Positions 25,275 through 33,185 of a stretch of DNA of 33,185 nt are shown in pieces. The stretch spans positions 1 to 33,185 of the forward strand of contig JAHFDP010000049.1 of the NCBI GenBank assembly GCA_023248955.1. Reading direction: 5' to 3'. The notes under the pieces are model-generated. The model saw only the letters and a list, made by a program, of their open reading frames with translations, ran no database searches and was not told the origin of the DNA. A program made the translations under genes and the position numbers. Position 1 is the first letter of the stretch, and each line of letters starts with the position of its first letter. Source of the DNA: Deltaproteobacteria bacterium (GTDB taxonomy: Bacteria > Myxococcota > Myxococcia > Myxococcales > JAHFDP01).

Positions 25275-27239
25275 TTAGTTCGAGCAGATGGTGTCGCCGT
25301 TGGTGGATTTACAGAGATACCCCGCGCGGCAATCCGTGCCGTTCGGGTCGCAGCGCTTCATACACTGCGCGGAGCCAGACATGTTTTCACAAACGCTTCC
25401 CACGGGGCACTGTGCGGTCGCGCCGCAGGGAGAGGCCGTGCAGTAGCCACCCGGGTTTCCCGCGCCGATCGCGCAAATTCCGCCAGGGCCGCAGTCGCTG
25501 TCGTGAGCGCAGGCCGCGCCTATGTTCACCGCGCTGAAATCGCGCCGGCAAGTTCCGGTGTTGATGTCGCAGGTGAAGCCCGCACCGCAGTCGTCGAGGC
25601 GCGTGCACTTGAGCACACAGTGCGAAGTCGCCAGGTCGCAGCGCTCGTTGGATCCGCAATCGCTGGCCGTCGCGCAGTTGGGATGACAGTGGCCTGCCAG
25701 GCCGCAGTATTTTCCGCTCCCGCAATCGCCATCGTTCACGCATCGGGGCTCGCAAAGGCCGCTCGGTCCGCAGAAGGAGGTGGCCGGGCACTCCTCGTCA
25801 GCGACGCACGGTGGCAGACAACGGCGCTTGGTCGTGTCGCAAACGCCATGGCCATTGCAGGCGTCGTTCGACAAACACGCCGTGTAACAACGTCCGGTGC
25901 CCTTGTCGCAAACGCGGCTGCCTCCGCAGTCTTTGTCCTGCGCGCAGGGCTGCTCACACCGGTTGGCCACCGGATCGCAGTAGGTCGGAATCGTGCAACT
26001 GGCGCGCGTACACTCAGTATCTTTTCGGCAACCGGGATAGCAGACGCCGCTGGTCGTTCCGTAGCAGGCATAGCCTGGGCGACAGGAGACGGAAATGGTG
26101 GCGTCGCAGGTGCTCAAGCAGCCAAACGAGAGGCCGCAGTAGTCGAGTTGCACGCAGGGTGCGCCGCCCGGGCAGCCCGCACCAAAGCCGCTGCAATCAA
26201 AAGCCATGCAGTAACCGCCCGGAAATTGCGTGAGACAACTGGCCCCGGCGACACAATCCGCATCGTGGCTGCACGTCCCGCCGATCGGCGAACAGCCGGC
26301 GCCCGTGCACGAGGAGGGCGACCGTTTCGGGAAGCAGAACCGGCGAGCGTCACCGGTGCTGACGGAGGTGCAGGAGTAGCCGTCGCGGCAATCGTCGTCC
26401 AGCAGGCACAAATCCAGGCAAAGCTTGATGCCGAAATCGACGCAAGCCGCACCCGACGCGCAGCCACCTTCGTCACAGCTGGCCGAGCAGTAACCACCGT
26501 TCGTAGCGAGAGCGGTGAAGAAGGTGTCGCCGATGCAGAATGGCGAGCTTCCCACCTTCGAACAGTCCGACGATTTCGCGCAGGGCGATCCGATTTCGCC
26601 CGGACTGGCCTGCCCCGCCGGAAGCGCGATGCAACGGCGTGTGTCGACGTCGCACACTTTCCCCTCGCCGCAAGGCGCCCCGCAAACGCCACCGCTGGGC
26701 AGGCACTTCCCGGTCGCCTGTTCGCACGCTGTATCGGGACCGCACTGACAGAATTGCGGGACGTTGCCGGGACCGTTGGCGGCGCACTGATCGAGCTCAC
26801 ATTTCCCGCTGGCGAGATTGCAGTACCTGCCGGCATCGCAGCAGGCGTTGCAATTGCCAACGCTCTCGCAAAGGCCATTTTGCGGATTGCAGGACTTGCC
26901 CGCGTCGCATTTCCTTTCCGCACAGAGATTGGTGGGATCAATCGCCTTGCACGCACCCGTGGTCGCATCGCACTTCTGGCCAATCCCGCAAACGATCCCG
27001 TCGCATGGCCCCGCGCATCGACCAACTTTTGCGCCAGCGTCAACGACGCAGTGCTCGTCCGCTTTGCACGTCACCGTCGCGCAGGGACTCACCGCGCTGC
27101 ATTGCCCGGTCGTCGCCTCGCACGTAAAACCGTCGCCGCATTGCACGCCATCGCAAAAGCCGTGCAAAGACGACGCAGACGGGCAGGCCGCGAAAAACGC
27201 AGCCATACCGACCGCGGCGAGAATGGAAGACGCGCGCAT
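25275..27239 (-). CDS. cysteine-rich lipoprotein (99 Cys in 654 aa)
   Basis: 654 aa from ATG at 27239. The signal peptide MRASSILAAVGMAAFFAAC has a lipobox-like FAAC. The mature part is an almost continuous array of EGF-like or Dickkopf-like cysteine modules: CGDGFTCEATTGQC, CDAGKSCNPQNGLC, CAQDKDCGGSRVCDKGTGRC, CVNDGDCGSGKYCGLAGHC, CTRLDDCGAGFTCDINTGTC. I counted 99 cysteines, about 15 percent of residues. Many modules carry an acidic D-x-D-C triplet that could bind calcium. Sister of the next gene downstream (11-bp gap) and 11 bp after the metalloprotease. Heavy disulfide formation implies an oxidising periplasm or an extracellular site. Confidence 0.85.
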   Translation of the reverse strand: MRASSILAAVGMAAFFAACPSASSLHGFCDGVQCGDGFTCEATTGQCSAVSPCATVTCKADEHCVVDAGAKVGRCAGPCDGIVCGIGQKCDATTGACKAIDPTNLCAERKCDAGKSCNPQNGLCESVGNCNACCDAGRYCNLASGKCELDQCAANGPGNVPQFCQCGPDTACEQATGKCLPSGGVCGAPCGEGKVCDVDTRRCIALPAGQASPGEIGSPCAKSSDCSKVGSSPFCIGDTFFTALATNGGYCSASCDEGGCASGAACVDFGIKLCLDLCLLDDDCRDGYSCTSVSTGDARRFCFPKRSPSSCTGAGCSPIGGTCSHDADCVAGASCLTQFPGGYCMAFDCSGFGAGCPGGAPCVQLDYCGLSFGCLSTCDATISVSCRPGYACYGTTSGVCYPGCRKDTECTRASCTIPTYCDPVANRCEQPCAQDKDCGGSRVCDKGTGRCYTACLSNDACNGHGVCDTTKRRCLPPCVADEECPATSFCGPSGLCEPRCVNDGDCGSGKYCGLAGHCHPNCATASDCGSNERCDLATSHCVLKCTRLDDCGAGFTCDINTGTCRRDFSAVNIGAACAHDSDCGPGGICAIGAGNPGGYCTASPCGATAQCPVGSVCENMSGSAQCMKRCDPNGTDCRAGYLCKSTNGDTICSN

Positions 27240-27250
27240 GGATGGAGTGC

Positions 27251-30200
27251 CTAGTTGTTCAGCCCAAAAGAGACGCGCACTTGATTGACGGTATCGAGAA
27301 ACGATTCGCGATTGAGGAGCCGATTCTTCAAATCATCGACGAGGCGCGTCTGGCAGTCCAAATCGAGCGTGGCGGACGTTGCGCTGACAAAGCGACAAAC
27401 GTCGTTTTTATGCGCCGTATAGAGCCCGTTGAGCTGCGACCCAGTAAGCCCGGCGTATTGATTAAGCTGCGCAGTAATTGTGGAGGCTTCTTTAACAAGC
27501 GGGAAAATAATCGACCGCGTATCCGGCGTCTGCACGGCGATATAGGTCCGCGAACGCAACGGCGATACGTACTGAACGGTGTCCTGGCCATTGGCGTTGA
27601 AATGAACCTGCGGCTGCCCGAAGACGTAGAGCTGCAGATAGTCCGGATAGGTGCGATCCCAGAACGACTGGTAACCCTGAAGTGACAAAACCAACGAAAC
27701 GAACTGCAAGTAAACGCTACCCTGCGCCGGGGAGATGAGATCGGCCGTTGCGTACCGGGTCGCCGGCGGACTTCCGGCAGGCGAAAAGACCGGGGTAGCC
27801 AATCCGAAATCGGCCGTTGTCGCGCCGAAGATTTTACCCTGCCAAATATCGCGGTAAGCGAGCTGCGGACTACCGGTAGCCGTGGAAACCGTCGGTGCGA
27901 AACGGGTCAAGTCGCCGCTGATAAGGCCCGTAAAGAGATCGAGCATTTCGTTTCCAAATCCGTCGTAGAAGTTGAGCGGGAAGGTTTCATTGTTGACGAA
28001 AGGCTGACCCCATTCGCGGTTGGTGAGGGCGAGCATGGCGAGGATCTTGTCCTCGAAAACACCGGTTCGTGCGAGCCGCTCAATGGCTCCGTAGTAGCCT
28101 TTTTCGTACGTCGAATAGAGGAATTTGCCGACACCTAGACAAGCGTGGAAGTAGTTCGGATCGTTTAGATGCGCGTTGCAGTCGCGGCTCGTGATGTCAT
28201 AGAGCTGCCGGTGCGATCCGTCCGGGTTGGTCGACAAAATCGTCGGCGTGTATTCGCCCACGTCGGGCGTTCCGAGCACGCGCACGAAGAAGTCCATCGC
28301 AGTGACCGAAGCCTCGAGCATGTCGCTGAACGATCCATGGCCGTTATTAAGCAGCGACTTTTGGTTGTAATAGACCTGAAATAAGAGCGAGGCAAACTGC
28401 TTGCCCATGGGACGGTAATAGCGCGTCCAAATACGGTTCATATAACCGCCCCCGTAATATTCACGGTAACGGCGAAAGTTATTAAAGACGTAGTTGCGCT
28501 CGTAAGAATCAATTAGGTTCTGCACGATCGCGGTTGAGCTGGGGCCTTCATCGAAGCGGTTGCAGAAGGGCTTGTCGTCGACGCGCTCGTCCGAACAGAA
28601 ACGAAATTGAATCGGCGGGTGCTTCACCGCATCCTTGGCCGAGTCCGCGTCCCACGAGGTACACACCTTGGAGACGCCGTTCAGGATACTTTCGCAAGAT
28701 TGGCCAACCTTATTATAGGGGCAATCCGTGTCCGCTGTGCACTTATCGCCACCCATATAATAGGGCACCGTGGTGCGGTTGCTGTGGCTCGCATTGGCTG
28801 GGCCGTCATAAACGGTGGCAAGTTGTCCGTATCCAAACCGAATGGCCGCCTTATCATATTCGCCGAGCCCGGCCAGGTCGGTATAGAATTGCCCGCCGTA
28901 ATCCATAATTGACGAATATTGGTAAAGCTTCACGCCATCTTTTTCGCGGGCATACCGGGCCGTATCGCGCGCCGTGTTGTAAGCGCTAAATTCGCTCGCC
29001 GAGAGAGGCAGCGGATGGCCGCCCACAGCGAACGTCGTTGGATCCGGCTCCGGATTCTTGCTGAGCTTGTCCCAATAGCTCGGAATGTAGTTCTCTTCGT
29101 CGAAGGATCCCTCGAAATTGTGCCGCAAACCCATCGTATGACCGACTTCGTGTTCAATTACCGCGCGGTAGATAATGCCCATAATCCAATTCATCGCTTG
29201 ATCGCGCGACATGGGAGGCGTCTGCGCTTTTGCACGATCAACGAGGTGCTGCACGGCATTATCGATAAACGTGTTCGCGTGCATGACGCAATACTTGCTC
29301 AGCACGTTTTCGAGCTGGTCAGCCTGGTCTCGTTGCTTCGTAAACCCAGCGCGAAAAGGCGAAATGGAGTCGAGGAGATTCTCATCGAGCGGCGCATCGC
29401 TGCTCACGCCCATCATGTTTCGCCATTCGATGTTGTCGACGAGGATTTTCTCGACGTCGCTCCCGGCAAGCTTGGTCCCCTCGGCGTTGCGCGCCTCGCG
29501 ACCCATGCGCTTTAACTCATCCCACTTGAGCTTCTTGTCCGCCAGCGCATCCTGGAACTTGGAAATAGACTCCGCGTCGGGGCTCCCCACAAAGCGTTGC
29601 GGTACGGACGGCGGGAAGGAGTTGCCGGCGAATTTCTCGTAGTACTCTCGAACATTTTCGCCTGTCTCGACCTGCTGCTCGGTCAGGTTACCGGAGACCA
29701 GGTCGTAGACGTCGCCAACGTAGCCCGCATAATTGTCGAGCGCGCCACCGAAGATGTTGGCCACGGCGCTTCGGATCTGACCGGTCTCCGCGTCCGCGAG
29801 CCAGCTTGCAACGCCAAGCGGCGTTCCGCTGCCCGCCTGATCGACATAAGAAATAAAACTGTAACGAACGTCGCCGAGGCGATAGCACCAGCGAGGGTTC
29901 TTTTCGGTCGAATCGTGATCGAGATTAGCATTGCAATCCTTGACGTTGTCCTTGAGCACGAAAATGTCGTGCTTGGCCGGGTCGAAAGCCTCATTCGGAG
30001 CGGGCGCGCCGTTGAAGGTGCACGCGATTTTGTCATCGCTGATGTAGCCGGGTTTGGTTGGATCGACGAAATTCTTGGGTGTGAACGATATACCAAGCAA
30101 GTGCGAAACCGTGTCCTTATACGTCTCGTTCCATTGCTGAACGGTGCGGCAGGAATAGCCTCGGTATTTGTCCATGACGCCTGGGATTTCGTAGAATTGC

Positions 30201-31282
30201 GGCGTGAAATAATAGACGATTTGCTGAATCCCGCGTTGCGCATAAGGCATCGTGCAAATACCACCGCGCAAATCGGGAGCGCTCAATGCCTCGGGGAGCG
30301 CAGGGGCCCGCTTGTCGCAGACCGCTCCGTCGCCGGCGGTGCCGCCACACTCGGCGTCTTTCGTGCAGGACTTCGTGGTATGTGTCTTGGCCCAAATATC
30401 CCAGCGATCCATTAAATAATCTTTAAAGTCAGTAATGCCACGGTTGCTGTCATAAAAGGTGCGGGCTTCACGGAAATAACCGAACTTCGCCACCGCATCG
30501 TCATTCCAAGCGTGGTCCGGATAATAGAGAGGCGCATAGTCTGATTCCGGGGCACGCCAGAAACTGTTGCGCAGGTTGATGTGCGCCGGCGAGAGCTGGG
30601 TGTTGGCGGTAAAGACTTGCGGGGTGACGACTTCCTTGGTCATGACCTCGACGTAATCGCTGCGAACCACCTCGTGATTGGGATCGTTTGGAAGGTTATT
30701 GTACTGAACGAGCTCTGATTTAACCTCTCCAAAAATCTTCGCAATGTTGGCGCCAATCAATTCGCCGAATCCGCTAATCCTATTATCTGCCCAATTCACG
30801 CGCATGTATTGCCGGTCGTACCAGGGTCGTTCTTCGGCTTCATAAATAACGGGCATCTCTTCGCCCGTAGCCGGATTGTACTGGTGCCAAATATCAAAGT
30901 GTTTAACGATAGCGAAAGCAGCGACCGGTTCACCCAGGTATCCAGGGTGTGTCGCCCGCGAACCATCGCCGCCCTTGACCGTTTCATAGGCTCGATAAGC
31001 CCAAAGTGTACTCTCTGTTATTTTCCACGTTATTTTTTCGCCGGGATAAGAGGTATCACCGACGAAGGTCCAAAACGCCTCATACGGATGGCCGATTACC
31101 GTCGACTTCCAAAACCATTTTGATGGCGTCGCGGTCTCGCAATCGGGCCATGTGTCGCTGGCGGAATTGCAGGCGATCATTGCCTTGGCCACTTTGTCCG
31201 GCTGCGTGGTATCGCGCGTCGGTTGGTAAGACGCGCAAGCGAAAGTGGCGGCAACAGTGGCGAAAACGAAAATGCGACGCAT
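27251..31282 (-). CDS. large exported zinc metalloprotease (metzincin-like, DUF4953-type)
   Basis: 1343 aa from ATG at 31282. N-terminus MRRIFVFATVAATFACASYQ is a signal peptide with a possible, imperfect lipobox (TFAC). The zinc site HEVGHTMGLRH (His711, Glu712, His715, His721) has the extended HExxHxxGxxH form, and a Met-turn SSIMDYGG follows with Met793, as in metzincins. The wide flanks resemble the long bacterial zinc-dependent metalloproteases annotated with DUF4953. Two cysteine-module inserts stand out: SCTKDAECGGTAGDGAVC (around 30370) and KCTADTDCPYNKVGQSC (around 28740), the same type as in the two lipoproteins downstream. Probably acts at the cell surface on proteins. Second gene of the operon, 21 bp after the barrel gene. 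Confidence 0.88.
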   Translation of the reverse strand: MRRIFVFATVAATFACASYQPTRDTTQPDKVAKAMIACNSASDTWPDCETATPSKWFWKSTVIGHPYEAFWTFVGDTSYPGEKITWKITESTLWAYRAYETVKGGDGSRATHPGYLGEPVAAFAIVKHFDIWHQYNPATGEEMPVIYEAEERPWYDRQYMRVNWADNRISGFGELIGANIAKIFGEVKSELVQYNNLPNDPNHEVVRSDYVEVMTKEVVTPQVFTANTQLSPAHINLRNSFWRAPESDYAPLYYPDHAWNDDAVAKFGYFREARTFYDSNRGITDFKDYLMDRWDIWAKTHTTKSCTKDAECGGTAGDGAVCDKRAPALPEALSAPDLRGGICTMPYAQRGIQQIVYYFTPQFYEIPGVMDKYRGYSCRTVQQWNETYKDTVSHLLGISFTPKNFVDPTKPGYISDDKIACTFNGAPAPNEAFDPAKHDIFVLKDNVKDCNANLDHDSTEKNPRWCYRLGDVRYSFISYVDQAGSGTPLGVASWLADAETGQIRSAVANIFGGALDNYAGYVGDVYDLVSGNLTEQQVETGENVREYYEKFAGNSFPPSVPQRFVGSPDAESISKFQDALADKKLKWDELKRMGREARNAEGTKLAGSDVEKILVDNIEWRNMMGVSSDAPLDENLLDSISPFRAGFTKQRDQADQLENVLSKYCVMHANTFIDNAVQHLVDRAKAQTPPMSRDQAMNWIMGIIYRAVIEHEVGHTMGLRHNFEGSFDEENYIPSYWDKLSKNPEPDPTTFAVGGHPLPLSASEFSAYNTARDTARYAREKDGVKLYQYSSIMDYGGQFYTDLAGLGEYDKAAIRFGYGQLATVYDGPANASHSNRTTVPYYMGGDKCTADTDCPYNKVGQSCESILNGVSKVCTSWDADSAKDAVKHPPIQFRFCSDERVDDKPFCNRFDEGPSSTAIVQNLIDSYERNYVFNNFRRYREYYGGGYMNRIWTRYYRPMGKQFASLLFQVYYNQKSLLNNGHGSFSDMLEASVTAMDFFVRVLGTPDVGEYTPTILSTNPDGSHRQLYDITSRDCNAHLNDPNYFHACLGVGKFLYSTYEKGYYGAIERLARTGVFEDKILAMLALTNREWGQPFVNNETFPLNFYDGFGNEMLDLFTGLISGDLTRFAPTVSTATGSPQLAYRDIWQGKIFGATTADFGLATPVFSPAGSPPATRYATADLISPAQGSVYLQFVSLVLSLQGYQSFWDRTYPDYLQLYVFGQPQVHFNANGQDTVQYVSPLRSRTYIAVQTPDTRSIIFPLVKEASTITAQLNQYAGLTGSQLNGLYTAHKNDVCRFVSATSATLDLDCQTRLVDDLKNRLLNRESFLDTVNQVRVSFGLNN

Positions 31283-31303
31283 TGAGGACCTCGGTTAGTC
31301 GGA

Positions 31304-32278
31304 CTAGAGCAGCGTGTAATCGACGCTAAAAAACATTCCAGCGGTGCGGGTATCGAAAACGCCGGGAATGCCAAAATGCAGCGCACCCTGCCCCGGTGCG
31401 GTTGCCCAAATGTGCTGACCGTCGCTCATCTGCGGCCCGGAATTGCCGAGCGAGCCCGCGAAGCTAAAACTATCGTTGAGCTTGTAGCTGGCGGAGAGAC
31501 CGGTGGAATAGGCATAGGCGAGGTTGGCAGATGCAGTCTGGTTGTTGCTGTTGCTGGGATCGCTGGATTGGCTTGGCCCATGGTTTTGAGCACGGCTGAG
31601 TCCGAAACGCGCGCCGATGGTCAGCTTGTCGGTGGCGGTCCAAGAGACGCCCAAGCCGTGCGAGATGGACAAAAATCCGTTGTAGCCGCCGCTGCTGTTC
31701 GCGGCGGGACGTGGCGAAGCGCCGTCCCCATAATCGCGGAAAGTGATGGTTTTGACTGGCGAGAGGTATCCGGCCCAGGAGAGTCCGAAGCTGTAACCGA
31801 CGCTAAAGGCCTCGTGAAATTTACGCGAAGCCGACAGCGATCCGCCGAGGTTTCCCCATTTCGAGTCGAACATGACATCGCGGCTAATCGGCGGGCTGTA
31901 GGTTGCCGATCCCTTGAACAAGATGCCGGTGTAGTCCTTCTCCTCCCAGATATCGGCGCCAACGCGAACAAACGTAGAGCCGCCATCGAAATCGAAGCGC
32001 TTGTTGTCCTTGGGCTGTCGGGTGAGATCGACGTAGGGCGAAATGGACGCCGAGACCGTGACCTTGTCGGTGATTTTGTAGCTCGCCGAGAGCGAAATTT
32101 CGTTGTCGTATACGGTCGAGTCCGCATCCGTCTGCAAGCCGAAGCTGTTGATGTAGGCGACGTCCGCGGAAAATTTCTGATCGGGCTTGTTGTCTTCGGC
32201 CTTGGGCGGCACCAGCGCCTGCGCCAACGCGGCTGCCGGCAAGAGCAAGGCGGTGATTAAGACGGAGCGAGAAAACAA
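31304..32278 (-). CDS. predicted outer-membrane beta-barrel protein
   Basis: 324 aa if started at the TTG at 32278, which has GAGGAT just upstream and gives MFSRSVLITALLLPAAALAQ, a good Sec signal. The ORF reaches an ATG at 32371, but that would put 31 non-signal residues in front and lies inside the predicted promoter. The mature part alternates polar and hydrophobic residues in repeated strand pairs (EISLSASYKITDKVTVSAS, GYSFGLSWAGYLSPVK, HGLGVSWTATDKLTIGARFG, LAYAYSTGLSASYKLNDSF) and ends in FFSVDYTLL. No family recognised beyond a barrel; a transporter or anchor for the downstream protease is possible. First gene of the exported operon. Confidence 0.72.
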   Translation of the reverse strand: MFSRSVLITALLLPAAALAQALVPPKAEDNKPDQKFSADVAYINSFGLQTDADSTVYDNEISLSASYKITDKVTVSASISPYVDLTRQPKDNKRFDFDGGSTFVRVGADIWEEKDYTGILFKGSATYSPPISRDVMFDSKWGNLGGSLSASRKFHEAFSVGYSFGLSWAGYLSPVKTITFRDYGDGASPRPAANSSGGYNGFLSISHGLGVSWTATDKLTIGARFGLSRAQNHGPSQSSDPSNSNNQTASANLAYAYSTGLSASYKLNDSFSFAGSLGNSGPQMSDGQHIWATAPGQGALHFGIPGVFDTRTAGMFFSVDYTLL

Positions 32279-32347
32279 GCGATCCTCAGCGATTGCCGGT
32301 CGTTGGCCTTCATACGAACGAAAAATCCGAAATCGGGCAAGTGGCGC

Positions 32348-32376
32348 TTGGTAGTCCAGGCAACAAAGCAAGTCAA
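32348..32376 (-). promoter_or_regulatory. candidate sigma-70 promoter of the barrel/protease/cysteine-rich operon
   Basis: On the minus strand TTGACT (32376-32371) is followed after 17 bp by TACCAA (32353-32348). The -35 is good and the -10 weak. A start near 32341 leaves a leader of about 60 nt before the TTG at 32278. The region lies between the small lipoprotein stop (32402) and the operon. Confidence 0.4.
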
Positions 32377-32401
32377 CGAAAACCCGCCCGCCAGCGGAGT
32401 G

Positions 32402-32803
32402 CTAACGCTCGTCCTCGTTGCTAACGCCGTCGTTTGGTGGGGTGACGCTCCAGCACATCAGGCCCTGGACGCAGTTGAAACGCTGCACGGGATCGTCGAG
32501 GCCAAAGCATCGGGCCACGCGGGCGGGCATGGGATCGGGCGCGGTGTCGCAGCGGACGCAAGATGGAATCGAGGCCGAAGAATTCGACGCGGCGACGGAT
32601 GTTTGCGCGCGTTCTTGGCCAGTGGAAACAGGGGCGATGTCACTGGTGTCGGGACCTGCCGGAGCCGTGTTGACGCTGGACGCGAGCGCCGACGACTCGC
32701 CGACCGAAAGCGCCGCGGGACCGCCGCAAGCAGCGAGGCCGAACAGGTATGCGAGGAGCACGCTGCGCATCACGCGGGGTTTGAATTGCACAACCGGTGC
32801 CAT
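32402..32803 (-). CDS. small predicted lipoprotein (133 aa)
   Basis: 133 aa from ATG at 32803, one base after the stop of the sigma-54 activator, with AAAGGAG six bases upstream; that ribosome site overlaps the end of the activator gene, so the two are translationally linked. Signal peptide with lipobox GLAAC (VLLAYLFGLAACGG). The mature part is a Ser/Thr/Ala-rich linker followed by a short domain with four cysteines (SCVRCDTAP, ARCFGLDD, RFNCVQGLMCW gives more). No family recognised. An anchored accessory protein of unknown role; possibly a signal-input partner of the regulator, by context only. Confidence 0.65.
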   Translation of the reverse strand: MAPVVQFKPRVMRSVLLAYLFGLAACGGPAALSVGESSALASSVNTAPAGPDTSDIAPVSTGQERAQTSVAASNSSASIPSCVRCDTAPDPMPARVARCFGLDDPVQRFNCVQGLMCWSVTPPNDGVSNEDER

Positions 32804-32804
32804 G

Positions 32805-33185
32805 TCATGCTCCTTTGGCGATGGCGCGCAGCACGGGCTCGGCGTTGACGATCTGCGAGAGCCTTGAACGCTTCATTTTGAGCAGCCGCGCGGCCTCCGA
32901 AATGTTGCCGCGCGCGGTGGAGAGCGCGCCGCGAATGGCGCCGATTTCGACTTCTTGGCGCAATTCCTTCAGCGAAAGTCCGCGATCCGCGACGACCTCG
33001 AAAGGCGCGGGTGGAGCGGGCATTTCGAGAGGCGCGCGCGTGGATTCCGCCAGGAGCTCTGGATGCACTTCAAACGCCTCGACGTCGATCTGCGCGCCCG
33101 ACGCAAGGAGCACGGCGCTGTCGAGGACGTTCTCGAGCTCGCGGACATTGCCGGGCCACGCGTAACGCCGCAGCAGCTCGGCGGC
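32805..33185 (-). CDS. sigma-54-dependent transcriptional activator, C-terminal part (5' end outside window)
   Basis: 126 aa are visible, open to the right edge. The first residues, AAELLRRYAWPGNVRELENV, are the end of the AAA+ sigma-54 interaction domain (WPGNVREL is the family signature). After a Pro-rich linker a Fis-type helix-turn-helix closes the protein (GALSTARGNISEAARLLKM and KRSRLSQIV). NtrC-type activators use ATP to open sigma-54 promoters from an upstream enhancer. The input domain is off the window, so the signal is unknown. Myxococcota carry many such regulators. I saw no convincing -24/-12 site in the adjacent operon promoter. Confidence 0.92.
   Translation of the reverse strand, partial: AAELLRRYAWPGNVRELENVLDSAVLLASGAQIDVEAFEVHPELLAESTRAPLEMPAPPAPFEVVADRGLSLKELRQEVEIGAIRGALSTARGNISEAARLLKMKRSRLSQIVNAEPVLRAIAKGA

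Noticed and set aside
23386-25278. 630-codon open frame on the plus strand opposite the cysteine-rich gene
   Set aside because: It arises because the cysteine codon pattern leaves few antisense stops; composition is Ala/Arg-rich with no domain, and the minus frame has a lipobox and ribosome site.
25503-27254. 583-codon open frame on the plus strand opposite the second cysteine-rich gene
   Set aside because: Same antisense effect; no signal, motif or ribosome site.

Overview
The window looks like chromosomal DNA of a high-GC, Gram-negative deltaproteobacterium-type organism, most likely Myxococcota. The signs are a Ser/Thr kinase-ATPase-TPR regulator, very cysteine-rich lipoproteins with CxxDxDC modules, a sigma-54 activator, calpain-like secreted proteins, an RHS (YD-repeat) remnant and a HARE-HTH/Mrr-like protein. 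No rRNA, tRNA, CRISPR array or complete IS was seen.

Layout, left to right. (1) 1-2790: most of a minus-strand kinase-ATPase-TPR gene running off the left edge. (2) 2904-4879: two coupled secreted calpain-like proteins, convergent with hemF (4869-5732). (3) 5880-7723: a 72-aa protein, a HARE-HTH/Mrr-like protein, and a 160-bp run of five tandem stem-loops under a good minus-strand promoter. (4) 7724-10245: a PQQ-like beta-propeller protein, then a 151-bp MITE-like insertion with terminal inverted repeats and a target duplication, then a cysteine-rich gene remnant. (5) 14236-10246, minus strand: ndk, a CNNM/CorC protein, rlmN and a PfkB kinase form a tight housekeeping operon. rlmN carries two in-frame insertions encoded by palindromic DNA. 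(6) 14366-16324: a relic zone with an RHS YD fragment, a transglutaminase-elicitor-like lipoprotein, a 41-aa ORF and a sucD 3' fragment. (7) 16325-22938, plus strand: six overlapping genes encode a MacAB-TolC-type export system with a Yip1-like membrane protein, TolC, MacA, one ATPase and two permeases. REP-like palindromes extend the ATPase and supply the ribosome site of the first permease. (8) 22985-23236: a DUF4242 protein. (9) 32278-23356, minus strand: a beta-barrel protein, a 1343-aa metzincin-like protease and two lipoproteins with 99 and 86 cysteines form one tightly spaced operon. (10) 33185-32402: the end of a sigma-54 activator followed by a small lipoprotein.

The best candidates for something undescribed are the all-exported barrel/metalloprotease/cysteine-rich operon, whose protease carries the same cysteine modules as its neighbours; the five-hairpin leader; the palindrome-encoded insertions in rlmN; and the tandem calpain pair in which the third triad residue is Asp rather than Asn. 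All functional statements come from reading motifs by eye, without database searches.
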